NCBI RefSeq assembly: GCF_001761465.1
Contig: NZ_CP017479.1
Span: forward strand, 3,224,001 to 3,288,000
DNA length: 64,000 nucleotides
Direction of reading: 5' to 3'
Source of the DNA: Flavobacterium gilvum
GTDB taxonomy: Bacteria > Bacteroidota > Bacteroidia > Flavobacteriales > Flavobacteriaceae
This document shows, one piece after another, positions 27,251 through 36,529 of this stretch. Below the pieces are notes generated by a model. The model had not been told where the DNA came from, made no database searches, and saw only the letters and a list, made by a program, of their open reading frames with translations. Both the position numbers and the translations under genes were made by a program. The stretch's first letter is position 1, and each line of letters begins with the position of its first letter.

Positions 27251-30200
27251 ATGATTTTTAAAAATCACAATTTGAGAATTCTTTTTTGGGGAATTTGCTT
27301 CTGGAGCTTACTTTTTTCTCCTTCAAAAAGCTTTTCCCAAAATAGTTCATTATCATTCAACCATTTAAATGTTACTAATGGTCTTTCAAACAACTCTGTT
27401 TTATCAATCAGCCAAGACTCTACCGGTTTCATGTGGTTTGGGACAAAGTATGGCTTAAATCGTTTTGACGGCCGTACATTTAAAGTTTTTAAAAATGATC
27501 CTGAAAACAAAAACAGTATTTCTTCCAACGATTTTATAAAAAAACTCGCATTTGCTTCAAATAAAAAAATGTGGATTGTCACTGACGGATTGGATTTATA
27601 CCATTCTGAAGACAATTCTTTTGTCACTGTTCTACCGCAAACTGAAAGTCTTTTGAAAGTTTTGCAGGATTCTAATGGTAATTTATGGATTGGTTCTTTG
27701 ACACAACTAAAATTTAAAGCTGCCAAAAGCAATAAAATTATCCCCATTAAAATAGCAAAAGAAAATCTGCAGGTTTCAGAAATTTTTGAAGACAACAACC
27801 ATCATATCTGGGTAGGAACATCGGCGGGATTATATGAATTGTTTTTTGCAAATAAAAAACTAATTACAAGAAGACATTTCAGTTCCGAATTCAAAAACAG
27901 TGAGAATGTTGATTTAATCACAAGCATTATACAAGATCAAAATTTAAGATATTGGATAGGAACAAAAAAAAGCGGTCTTTATCTTTTTGATAAAAAAACA
28001 TTGCAACTAACTCATTTTGTAAAAAACAACAATGATAAAAACTCATTGGTAAACAATAATATCCGAAAAATTTTAGTTCATAAAAATGGTTCGCTTTGGA
28101 TTGGAACACAAGACGGATTATCGATTTTGAACCCCTACACTCACCAGTTTATTAATTATCAACACGATCCTACAAATCCAAACAGTTTAAGTCAAAACTC
28201 TATTTATGACATTTTTCAGGACAAAAGTGGATCTGTTTGGATAGGAACTTATTTTGGAGGAGTCAATATTGTATATTCTGTAAATACGCCTTTTACCTTT
28301 TATCAAAACAACATCAATAAAAATAGTATTAGTAGCAATATTATCAGCGCAATAGTTGAAGACAACAAACACAATTTATGGATTGGTACCGAAGCCGGAG
28401 GTCTTAATTATTTTAATAAAATCAATCAACAGTTCATTAATTACAAAAATAATATTAATGATAAAAACAGCTTGAGTTCCAATCTGGTTAAAGCCATTGC
28501 TATTGATAAAAATCAAAATATTTGGATAGGAACAGGTTTGGGAGGTGTAAATCTTTTTAACCCCAAGACTTCAAGTTTTACAGTTTTCAAACGAAATGCC
28601 AGTAACAGCAATTGCATTGCTTCGGATAACGTTAATTGCCTCGTTGTTAGCAAAGAAAATAAATTATTTGTAGGAACAGATAACGGTCTTAGTATTTATG
28701 ACATTGCTCACCAAAAATTCAGCCATATTGCCACCGGCGGGAAAACATATATAGAAAAGTGGATAAATACGCTCTTTGAAGATAAAAAAGGTCGTATTTG
28801 GGTGGGTACACCTCTCGGAATTTACGTTTACCAAGATTCAAAACTGCAGCATAAAAGTTTTAAAGATAAATCGAACAAGCCATTCAAATACAATATCAAC
28901 TGTTTTATTGAAGACAGCCATGGAAATATGTGGGTAGGAACCTATCATAACGGACTGGCATTATTGAACTTAAAAAATAATACTTACAAAATTTTTAATA
29001 CCGATTTTGGTTTACCAAGTGATAATATATTGTCTATCACAGAAGATAATGATACCAATTTATGGATGGGAACCGATAATGGTTTGGTAAAATACAACCG
29101 CCAATTAAATATATTTAGAAGTTTTAATATTCAGGATGGTCTTCCTGATAATCAATTTAATACCAATTCTGTTTTTCATGATAGTCAGGGGCGAATGTTT
29201 TTCGGCACTTACAACGGATTGGTAAGCTTTATTCCCCACAATATTCAAAGAAATACGATACCGCCTGATGTTGTACTCTCGAACCTCAAATTGTTTAATA
29301 AAGGTGTAAAAGTCAACGATGAAAACGAACTTCTGAATAAAGACATAAATTACAGCAACTCTTTGACTTTTGATCATGATCAAAACAATTTTACAATCGA
29401 GTTTTCGTCATTAAATTTTATAAAATCAAATAAAAACAAGTATGCATACAAACTTGATAGTTTTGAAAAAGAATGGAACTATGTAGATATACCATCGGCT
29501 ACTTATACTAATTTGCCTGCTGGAAACTATGATTTTTTAGTAAAATCAGCCAATAATGATGGTATTTGGAACAAAAATGTCAAAAAAATAAACATAGTTG
29601 TACTTCCTCCAATATGGAAAACCTGGTGGGCCTATCTTATTTATTTTATCATAATTTCTTCAATAGCCTATTATGTCTTAAAATTTTTAAAAGCAAGAGC
29701 CGACCTGAAACGAGAGCTTTATTTTGAAAATTTAAGAGCAGAGCATCAAAAGCAGGACTATCAGATGAAGCTGGATTTCTTTACCAATGTTTCGCATGAA
29801 ATCCGAACACCATTGACTCTTATTTTGGGACCTATAGAAAAATTAGAGCAATTAACTGCCGAAAACACACAAGCCAATAAATATGCTCTTAGCATTAAAA
29901 ACAACACAGAACGACTGTATCGTCTAGTAAACGAATTATTGGATTTCAGAAAAGCAGATTCCGGTAACCTGCGCCTGTACTTTTTTGAAGAAGACATTGT
30001 AAGCGCCGCAAAAGAAATTTTCAACCATTTTCAAACGCTTGCCGAGGCAAAAAACATTCAGTATACCTTCAAAAGTAGTCATGACTCCATTTTGGTTTAT
30101 TTTGATAGAGACCAAATGGAAAAAGTGTTTTTTAATTTATTAGCAAACGCTTTCAAGTTCACACAAAATGAAGGCAGTATAAGCCTAGAAATTTCCTTAA

Positions 30201-31333
30201 ACGACCAACAGGTTGAAATTATGGTAACTGATAATGGTAAAGGTATCGATATTGATAATATCGACGATATTTTCAAAAGTTTTTATCAGGCAGGGCAAAA
30301 TATAGGAACGGGTATTGGCTTGACATTATCAAAAAGTCTGGTAGAACTCCATAAAGGAAAAATAACGGTGGCTAGTAAACCGTCTACAGAAACCGAAACA
30401 GGCAAAACTACTTTTACGGTAGTGTTACAGCTAGGCAAAAATCATTTAAGCGAGATTGATATTGCCCCTACTCCAATCATTGAAAACCATGATTATAAAG
30501 AAATTAACGAGTACACACCCGAAGACATTATTGATGATGCCGTAATAGAGGATAAAACCAAAACTGCTAATATTCTAATTGTGGAAGACAATGATGAAGT
30601 AAGAGAGTTCATCAGACAATCTTTGGAAAATCAATACCATGTTTATGAAAGTGAAAACGGATTGGAAGGTTGGAAAAATGCGATTCAGACACTTCCTGAT
30701 TTAATCATTAGCGATGTCATGATGCCTATTATGGATGGATTGGAACTTTGCAAAAAACTTAAAACTGATGTACGTACTTCGCATATTCCTGTAATTATGT
30801 TAACGGCAAAATCTGCTTCCATACACCAAATTCATGGTTTGCAACACGGCGCCGATGCTTATATTACCAAACCTTTCAGCGATCAGATTTTACAGCTTAA
30901 CATCCGTAATCTTCTATCTTTAAAAGGTTCTTTGCAAAAGAAATATAGTGAACAGCTATTACAATTACCGATTATAACAACCGAAGAATCATCTCAGGAA
31001 GAGGTATTCCTCCAAAAACTACAGCAAATTATCGAAGAAAATATTGCCAATACCAATCTGGATCTCGGCTTTATCACTGCTGAAATTGGCATGAGTAAAT
31101 CTGTTTTGTACAAAAAATTTAGTGCTCTTACCAACTTGTCCTTAAATGAATTTATTAAAACGCAACGTTTAAAACACGCCGTTACATTTTTTCAAAAAGG
31201 GGAAACCAACATCCTATCAGTTGCTTTACAGGTTGGGTTTAATGATGCCAAGTACTTTAGCCGTGAATTCAAGAAAATGTACGGCATTACCCCAAACGAT
31301 TATATTAAAAACAAAGGACAGGCAGATGTTTAG
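27251..31333 (+). CDS. Hybrid two-component system regulator (HTCS) of the PUL
   Basis: This is a 1,360-residue inner-membrane one-protein two-component system. Signal peptide; periplasmic two-bladed sensor of repeated WIGT/WVGT propeller motifs over about residues 40-680; a Y_Y_Y domain about 680-785 (FEKEWNYVDIPSATYTNLPAG, in part); membrane helix about 793-815. In the cytoplasm come a HisKA domain with His849 (NVSHEIRTP), a HATPase with DNGKGID and GTGIGLTLSK, a receiver with Asp1155 (ISDVMMP), and an AraC-type DNA-binding domain from about 1255 with GFNDAKYFSREFKKMYG. Such proteins sense an oligosaccharide in the periplasm and switch on their PUL. The operator repeats found around it are the likely targets. 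Confidence 0.97.
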   Translation: MIFKNHNLRILFWGICFWSLLFSPSKSFSQNSSLSFNHLNVTNGLSNNSVLSISQDSTGFMWFGTKYGLNRFDGRTFKVFKNDPENKNSISSNDFIKKLAFASNKKMWIVTDGLDLYHSEDNSFVTVLPQTESLLKVLQDSNGNLWIGSLTQLKFKAAKSNKIIPIKIAKENLQVSEIFEDNNHHIWVGTSAGLYELFFANKKLITRRHFSSEFKNSENVDLITSIIQDQNLRYWIGTKKSGLYLFDKKTLQLTHFVKNNNDKNSLVNNNIRKILVHKNGSLWIGTQDGLSILNPYTHQFINYQHDPTNPNSLSQNSIYDIFQDKSGSVWIGTYFGGVNIVYSVNTPFTFYQNNINKNSISSNIISAIVEDNKHNLWIGTEAGGLNYFNKINQQFINYKNNINDKNSLSSNLVKAIAIDKNQNIWIGTGLGGVNLFNPKTSSFTVFKRNASNSNCIASDNVNCLVVSKENKLFVGTDNGLSIYDIAHQKFSHIATGGKTYIEKWINTLFEDKKGRIWVGTPLGIYVYQDSKLQHKSFKDKSNKPFKYNINCFIEDSHGNMWVGTYHNGLALLNLKNNTYKIFNTDFGLPSDNILSITEDNDTNLWMGTDNGLVKYNRQLNIFRSFNIQDGLPDNQFNTNSVFHDSQGRMFFGTYNGLVSFIPHNIQRNTIPPDVVLSNLKLFNKGVKVNDENELLNKDINYSNSLTFDHDQNNFTIEFSSLNFIKSNKNKYAYKLDSFEKEWNYVDIPSATYTNLPAGNYDFLVKSANNDGIWNKNVKKINIVVLPPIWKTWWAYLIYFIIISSIAYYVLKFLKARADLKRELYFENLRAEHQKQDYQMKLDFFTNVSHEIRTPLTLILGPIEKLEQLTAENTQANKYALSIKNNTERLYRLVNELLDFRKADSGNLRLYFFEEDIVSAAKEIFNHFQTLAEAKNIQYTFKSSHDSILVYFDRDQMEKVFFNLLANAFKFTQNEGSISLEISLNDQQVEIMVTDNGKGIDIDNIDDIFKSFYQAGQNIGTGIGLTLSKSLVELHKGKITVASKPSTETETGKTTFTVVLQLGKNHLSEIDIAPTPIIENHDYKEINEYTPEDIIDDAVIEDKTKTANILIVEDNDEVREFIRQSLENQYHVYESENGLEGWKNAIQTLPDLIISDVMMPIMDGLELCKKLKTDVRTSHIPVIMLTAKSASIHQIHGLQHGADAYITKPFSDQILQLNIRNLLSLKGSLQKKYSEQLLQLPIITTEESSQEEVFLQKLQQIIEENIANTNLDLGFITAEIGMSKSVLYKKFSALTNLSLNEFIKTQRLKHAVTFFQKGETNILSVALQVGFNDAKYFSREFKKMYGITPNDYIKNKGQADV

Positions 31334-31449
31334 GTTTTCAAAAGTGTAGATTTAGATCTAGAAAAACATTGAAATGAGTATCATTCACCTATTTTTTCAG
31401 ATCTCTTGACTCGAATCGTGTAAATATTTTCAAAAAAAAATTGGTCAGT

Positions 31450-32380
31450 GCCCAAGTATGGTAATGGAATTATAGCCCCACGCTAATCGCCATAATTAAC
31501 AGGGCACCGCCAATTTTTATAATAAATCCTTAAAGTCTCTAAATACTATTGACCAAATTACAGGCCAAAACAACGCATTAACAAATCCCAAAACCGCTAC
31601 CAATACAATGACAACCGGTAATTCCGGAATTCCTGGTAATAATGTAATCATTGTGCAAGGTGAAATGAATAAAATAGTAACAGCCAAAAGAACTCCGAGG
31701 GTACAAGATAATTTTAAAAAAGAAGTTAGAGAAACATATTTTGGAATTAACGCTATTCCCAAAACACAGCCTATAACTATAGAAGTCATTGTAAACAAGA
31801 TTAATTTTTGATAAAAATCAAGCTGTACTACATAAACCTCTAATCTTTTTAGAAAATCGCCAAGAGAATTCCCAGCCAAAATTTCGGAAGCAGTATAGAA
31901 ATATAATATCAAAACAATCAAAGCCAAAACAAACTGAGGCTGCATCAACATATTTTTAATCTTCTGAAAAAAACTTAGATTAATCTTACTTTGATCTTCT
32001 ACAAAATTCATTTCGGGGAGCAATAAAAATTTCAGAACAATTGCCAGTACGAAAATAATTATAGATACAGAAATAAAAGATACTTGTTGTTCCAAAAAAA
32101 ATGAATCTTGAGTATTCGTTTCTCCCACAGCGTTTTGAACGTCCTTTTTATCAACCCCATAATCTGCATTATGTGACAAAACCAAGGCTTTTAATTCATG
32201 TGCTCTCTCAATATCATTTTGATGAATAATATCAGAACTATTCTGAGCAACTGCATCATAAGAAAAAACACAAAACAATATTGAACAAATACCTAAAATA
32301 TAAAACGCATTGCATTTACACAGGCTATAATTAAGTCTTGGATTCAAGTAAAAGAATAAGATTGAAGAAAAATATTTCAT
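31450..32380 (-). pseudogene. Decayed FucP/GluP-type MFS sugar transporter
   Basis: An open frame of 287 codons (31517-32380) matches only the second half of sugar/proton MFS permeases. Recognisable segments are a KFLLLPEM linker, LILYFYTASEILAGNSLGDFL for the family LYVGAEVSIGSFL, and FVNALFWPVIWSI for FNSIMFPTIF. The first six membrane helices are missing, replaced by an odd signal-like start. After the stop, other frames continue the same family: GGALLIMAIS, then GAIIPLPYLG down to 31450. Hence it is frameshifted at least twice at the 3' end and truncated at the 5' end. It keeps an intact HTCS-type promoter at 32417-32482. Confidence 0.7.
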
Positions 32381-32416
32381 ACAACTACTTAATGGGGGTT
32401 AAGAGATTTGGTAGAC

Positions 32417-32482
32417 CAAAATTATTTCATCTTACTGATAATAAAGGGTATGATTTTCCGTAAATGGATAAAAATCTTCCTT
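32417..32482 (-). promoter_or_regulatory. HTCS-type promoter/operator upstream of the MFS relic
   Basis: A perfect -7 element TAATTTTG (minus strand, ending 32417) lies 32 bp from the operator edge at 32449. Plus-strand half-sites are TATGATTTTCCGT (32449) and AAAAATCTTCCTT (32470), period 21 bp. It would start transcription about 30 nt before the relic's ATG at 32380, which implies the transporter once belonged to the PUL regulon. I see nothing else in 32381-32762 apart from AT-rich sequence before the ApbE gene. Confidence 0.6.
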
Positions 32483-32762
32483 AAATTACCTTATCAGGCT
32501 TTTTTGATGTGGCAAACCAAATCTTTTTTTACTGATTTGCATCAAAGTATCTCTCTCACAATTCTACACGAATAAAAGTAAGTTATTTGCGATGAGGATT
32601 AGCTGCAAACTGTGTTCGAACACTATTTCTGATTGAAAATTGTCATTATCTATTTTATATTCTTAACTTGCTGTTTTGCAAAAAAATATTTGACAACAAA
32701 ATAAGGAGAGAGCCAAACCTAGAATGAAAAAGTTCTCAAAAGAATAAAATAACCTAACACTA

Positions 32763-33848
32763 ATGAATAAAAAATTGAAGTCCATTGTTTTCTTTTCAAA
32801 TAGCTTTCGACGCTTGTTGAAAAATAACATATTTAGGACTTTTTTATTCGTACCATTTATCATCATTTTGATTCTTATTGGTTTAACATCACATCGCCCG
32901 AAAGAATGGAAGCGATACAGTATTGCTAGCAAAGCACAAGGCACAACCTATTCTATTGTTTATTATGAAAAAGACAGTGTGATTACCAAAGAAATGATAG
33001 CTCAGAAGTTAATAAAACTTGATAGTTCCCTTTCTTTATACAAAACGTATTCACACATAAATCAATTCAATAATTCGGAAAAAGGTATTATTCTGGATAA
33101 TTCCTTATTTCCTGTTATCAAAAAATCAATTGAGACTTTTAAAGAAACTAATGGGCTGTTTGATATTACCGTTTATCCATTGGTAGAAGCATGGGGTTTT
33201 GGTGTAAAGAAAACAGCATCTGAACCTGATTCCTCAACTATCAGTTTATTGCAAGATTGTATTGGCAACAATTTGATTGAACTCAAAGGAAATTATTTGT
33301 ATAAGAAAAAACCCTGCGTAAAAATTGATCTCGATGGAATTGCCCAAGGTTATTCGGTTGATGAACTTGCAGATTTACTTGAAAAACATGGTGTTGAGAA
33401 TTATGTCGTGGAACTAGGTGGCGAAATAAGAGTTCAAGGAAGAAAACAGCCCGACGGAGAAAAATTCAAGATAGGCATTGAATCACCTGCAGAAGATACA
33501 TTTGGACAAAATCCCTTGCAAAAAATAATTACATTAGACAAAGGAGCTATCACAACATCTGGCAGCTACCGGAAATTTTATGAAAGTAAAGGCAAAAAAA
33601 TAACGCATCTTATCAATCCAAAAACAGGTTATCCGCACAATAATGAACTCATCAGTGTAACTGTTTTTGCAAACGATGCCATAACCGCCGATGCATACGA
33701 CAATGCACTAATGTTGATGGGACTTAAACAGGCTTTGGCATTTGTTGAAAACAAAAAAAATCTGGCTGCCTATTTTATTTACAGAAAAAAAGACGGAACT
33801 ATTGCCGATACATCAAGCACTGCTTTTTTAAAATTAAAAAATCAATAA
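32763..33848 (+). CDS. ApbE-family FAD:protein FMN transferase
   Basis: This is a 361-residue protein with a membrane anchor or signal helix near residues 38-55 (LFVPFIIILILIGL). ApbE motifs are present: LDSSLSLYKTYSHINQFN (in part), LFDITVYPLVEAWGFG, IDLDGIAQGYSVDELA, VELGGEIRVQG, ITTSGSYRKF, THLINPKTGYP and DAITADAYDNALMLMG, which holds the Mg2+-binding Asp. The enzyme attaches FMN covalently to Thr/Ser of exported or membrane redox proteins. It lies 14 bp before a Gfo/Idh/MocA oxidoreductase gene, so its target may be a redox partner of that pathway. No flavinylation target (DxxTS(A)T in an FMN-binding domain) is visible among the neighbours. Confidence 0.92.
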   Translation: MNKKLKSIVFFSNSFRRLLKNNIFRTFLFVPFIIILILIGLTSHRPKEWKRYSIASKAQGTTYSIVYYEKDSVITKEMIAQKLIKLDSSLSLYKTYSHINQFNNSEKGIILDNSLFPVIKKSIETFKETNGLFDITVYPLVEAWGFGVKKTASEPDSSTISLLQDCIGNNLIELKGNYLYKKKPCVKIDLDGIAQGYSVDELADLLEKHGVENYVVELGGEIRVQGRKQPDGEKFKIGIESPAEDTFGQNPLQKIITLDKGAITTSGSYRKFYESKGKKITHLINPKTGYPHNNELISVTVFANDAITADAYDNALMLMGLKQALAFVENKKNLAAYFIYRKKDGTIADTSSTAFLKLKNQ

Positions 33849-33862
33849 TATATTAGTTAACA

Positions 33863-35077
33863 ATGAAACGTAGAGATTTTATCCGTCAAACAGGATTGTT
33901 TACCGCAGGGGTTTTATTTCATCAGCAAATGTTACAGGCCGCAACTGTAAATGAAGATGACAGAATCATTTCGGTTGGTATTATCGGCTGTGGTGACAGA
34001 GGTAGCGGGTTGGGAAGTGTTTTAAATAATATGCCCGTTCAATTCAAACTGACTACGGTTTGTGATGTATTACCCTTCCGTCTGGAACGAGCAAAACAAC
34101 TCGATAAACTTAATTCGCTTCGTTACGAAAATGATTATCGAAAAATTCTAGACGATAAAACAATTGATGCCGTGATTGTTGCTACGCCACTAAATATGCA
34201 TTATGAAATTGCGGCCGAGGCGATTCGTGCTGGAAAACATGTCTATCTCGAAAAAACAATGACTTATAATGCTGAACAGGCTCTTGCATTGGTAAAATTA
34301 GTAAAACAATATCCCAAACAAGTATTACAGGTTGGTCACCAATACCGTTATACGCCGCTTTATTTTAAAGTAAAAGAAATGATTGACAAAGGCTATCTGG
34401 GTAAAGTAACTCAAATTGACTGCCGCTGGGATCGCAACTGGAACTGGCGCAGACCTGTTCCTGCAGGCTACACAGACAGACAGATAAACTGGCGTATGTA
34501 CAAAGAATATTCTGGTGGTTTACCTGCTGAGTTATTATCTCACCAAGTAGATTTTATTAACTGGGCTTTCAACACGCATCCCGATGAAATAATTGGAACC
34601 GGCGGTATTGACTATTATAAAGATGGAAGAGAAACTTTTGACAACGTACAAACTATTTTGCGATATAATAAAGAGGGAATGATTGGGAATTTTGGAGCAA
34701 CCTGCAGTAACGAAAAAGATGGTTATCTCTTTAAATTAAAAGGAACAAAAGGTACCGTGCAATTATTGATGAACGATGGTATTTTTTTTCCAGAAAAAGA
34801 AACAAAAAAAGATATGGAAACCGTTGATGGTGTTACGGGAGCCACAAAAATTGAGTGGACAAAAGATGGCGGAATTCCAATCCTGAATGAAAAATCTAAA
34901 GATGGTAGTTGGTATGCGCTTCAGGAATTTTACAAAACGATTATCGAACAAAAGAAACCCGTGTCTAACGTTATCACAGGAGCTACTACAGCTTTTTGTG
35001 TACACCTCATGAATAAATCCATTTATAACCATTCCTTGGAAACATGGAAACCAGAATTTAATATTAACATAACTTAA
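33863..35077 (+). CDS. Exported Gfo/Idh/MocA-family oxidoreductase
   Basis: This is a 404-residue protein starting MKRRDFIRQTGLFTAG, a twin-arginine-like export signal, so it probably folds with its NAD(P) cofactor before export. The nucleotide-binding fold follows with VGIIGCGDRGSG. The usual EKP motif reads EKT here (HVYLEKTMTYN). Downstream motifs include VGHQYRYTPLYFKV and GGLPAELLSHQVDFINW. Known relatives in glycan loci oxidise a sugar hydroxyl at C3, which sets up eliminative cleavage. It overlaps no gene but sits 12 bp before the DUF1080 gene, in one operon with ApbE. Confidence 0.93.
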   Translation: MKRRDFIRQTGLFTAGVLFHQQMLQAATVNEDDRIISVGIIGCGDRGSGLGSVLNNMPVQFKLTTVCDVLPFRLERAKQLDKLNSLRYENDYRKILDDKTIDAVIVATPLNMHYEIAAEAIRAGKHVYLEKTMTYNAEQALALVKLVKQYPKQVLQVGHQYRYTPLYFKVKEMIDKGYLGKVTQIDCRWDRNWNWRRPVPAGYTDRQINWRMYKEYSGGLPAELLSHQVDFINWAFNTHPDEIIGTGGIDYYKDGRETFDNVQTILRYNKEGMIGNFGATCSNEKDGYLFKLKGTKGTVQLLMNDGIFFPEKETKKDMETVDGVTGATKIEWTKDGGIPILNEKSKDGSWYALQEFYKTIIEQKKPVSNVITGATTAFCVHLMNKSIYNHSLETWKPEFNINIT

Positions 35078-35089
35078 CCCAAACAACCA

Positions 35090-36460
35090 ATGAAACAAAT
35101 TTCAACAATCTTTTTTTTATTTATTGCACTTAATTCGGGTGCACAATCAAACAACTGGCAATCATTATTTGACGGAAAAACACTTAATGGATGGAAACAA
35201 ATGACCGGTTCTGCGCCTTATACAGTAGAAAATGGTTGTATAGTAGGCACATCTATCGTAAATTCCCCAAACTCATTTTTAGTATGTGACCAAAAATTTA
35301 CTGGTGATTTTGTATTAGAAATGGAAGTAATGCTGAATAATGCAAACATCAATTCTGGGATACAATTCAAAAGTAATTTTGATTCAAAAGGAAATAAGGG
35401 CAAAGGCGTAATCAATGGTTATCAATATGAATTAGACCCCACTGATCGCAAATGGACTGCTGGCATTTATGACGAATCCCGAAGAGGCTGGCTATATCCA
35501 GGTTCATACAACCCTAAACAACAACAACTTTTAACAATAAATAAATTTCATAAAGTACGTATCGAATGTATCGGCAACACGGTAAAAACTTGGTTAGACG
35601 GATTACCTGCTTCCTACTTAGTTGACGAACAAATTACCAATGAAGGACTTATAGGATTACAAGTACACGGCATTGGCAAAAAGGAAGAAGAAGGGTATAA
35701 AATATCTTGGAAAAACATTCGCATTCAAACAAAAAACATAAAACCACTTGCTTTTCCTAAAGGAATTTATGTTGTTAACAAAACCCCGAACAACCTGACA
35801 GATTACGAAAAAGAAAGCGGATGGAAGTTGCTATTTGATGGCAAAACCAATAGTGGATGGATTGGTGCGCACAAAGATGCTTTCCCGCAAAAAGGATGGA
35901 CGATAAAAGATGGTATTTTAACAGTATTATCATCAAACGGAGGAGAATCAACAAATGGTGGTGATATTGTAACCAAAGATGAATATGGTGCATTTGAACT
36001 TTCGTGGGATTTTAAACTGACAAAAGGAGCAAATAGTGGCGTAAAATATTTTGTAACATTAAAAGAACAGGTACAAGGTAAATCTGCCATTGGTCTCGAA
36101 TACCAATTGCTAGATGACACATTACATCCTGATGCAAAATTGGGAAGAGACGGCAACCGTACACTTGCCTCTCTATATGACCTAATCACTGCCAAAAAAA
36201 CGGAAGGGAAATTTGCTCAACCTGGCAACTGGAATACAGGGCGCATTATTGTTTATCCTAATAATCATGTCGAACATTATCTTAATGGTCTAAAAGTACT
36301 GGAATATGATCGTGGCTCACAAGCTTTCCGTGATTTGGTTGCCATTAGTAAATACAAAGAGTGGCCAAACTTTGGCGAAGCTCTAAAAGGACATATCTTA
36401 CTTCAAGACCACGGCAACGAAGTGGATTATAAGAATATTAAAATTAGAGTGTTGAAATAA
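35090..36460 (+). CDS. Secreted tandem DUF1080 (3-keto-disaccharide hydrolase) protein
   Basis: This is a 456-residue protein with a signal peptide (LNSGAQ) and two DUF1080 jelly-rolls. The first runs about 20-215 (WQSLFDGKTLNGWKQM, then NSGIQFKS). The second runs about 240-455 (WKLLFDGKTNSGWIG, then ANSGVKYFV and GLEYQLLDD). Relatives have been linked to cleavage of 3-keto-glycosides made by Gfo/Idh/MocA enzymes. Pairing of both types in one operon supports that reading here, but which of the two domains is active cannot be told by eye. A shared terminator follows at 36485. Confidence 0.88.
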   Translation: MKQISTIFFLFIALNSGAQSNNWQSLFDGKTLNGWKQMTGSAPYTVENGCIVGTSIVNSPNSFLVCDQKFTGDFVLEMEVMLNNANINSGIQFKSNFDSKGNKGKGVINGYQYELDPTDRKWTAGIYDESRRGWLYPGSYNPKQQQLLTINKFHKVRIECIGNTVKTWLDGLPASYLVDEQITNEGLIGLQVHGIGKKEEEGYKISWKNIRIQTKNIKPLAFPKGIYVVNKTPNNLTDYEKESGWKLLFDGKTNSGWIGAHKDAFPQKGWTIKDGILTVLSSNGGESTNGGDIVTKDEYGAFELSWDFKLTKGANSGVKYFVTLKEQVQGKSAIGLEYQLLDDTLHPDAKLGRDGNRTLASLYDLITAKKTEGKFAQPGNWNTGRIIVYPNNHVEHYLNGLKVLEYDRGSQAFRDLVAISKYKEWPNFGEALKGHILLQDHGNEVDYKNIKIRVLK

Positions 36461-36484
36461 ATCTGAAACTTCCTTATCCATAAA

Positions 36485-36513
36485 AAAAGCATTCGTTTTT
36501 GGCGAATGCTTTT
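36485..36513. terminator. Bidirectional intrinsic terminator
   Basis: The perfect 11 bp stem AAAAGCATTCG / CGAATGCTTTT with a 7 nt loop is flanked by A- and T-runs, between the convergent DUF1080 and Gfo/Idh/MocA genes. It serves both strands. Confidence 0.88.
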
Positions 36514-36529
36514 CTTTTTATATTAAAAA

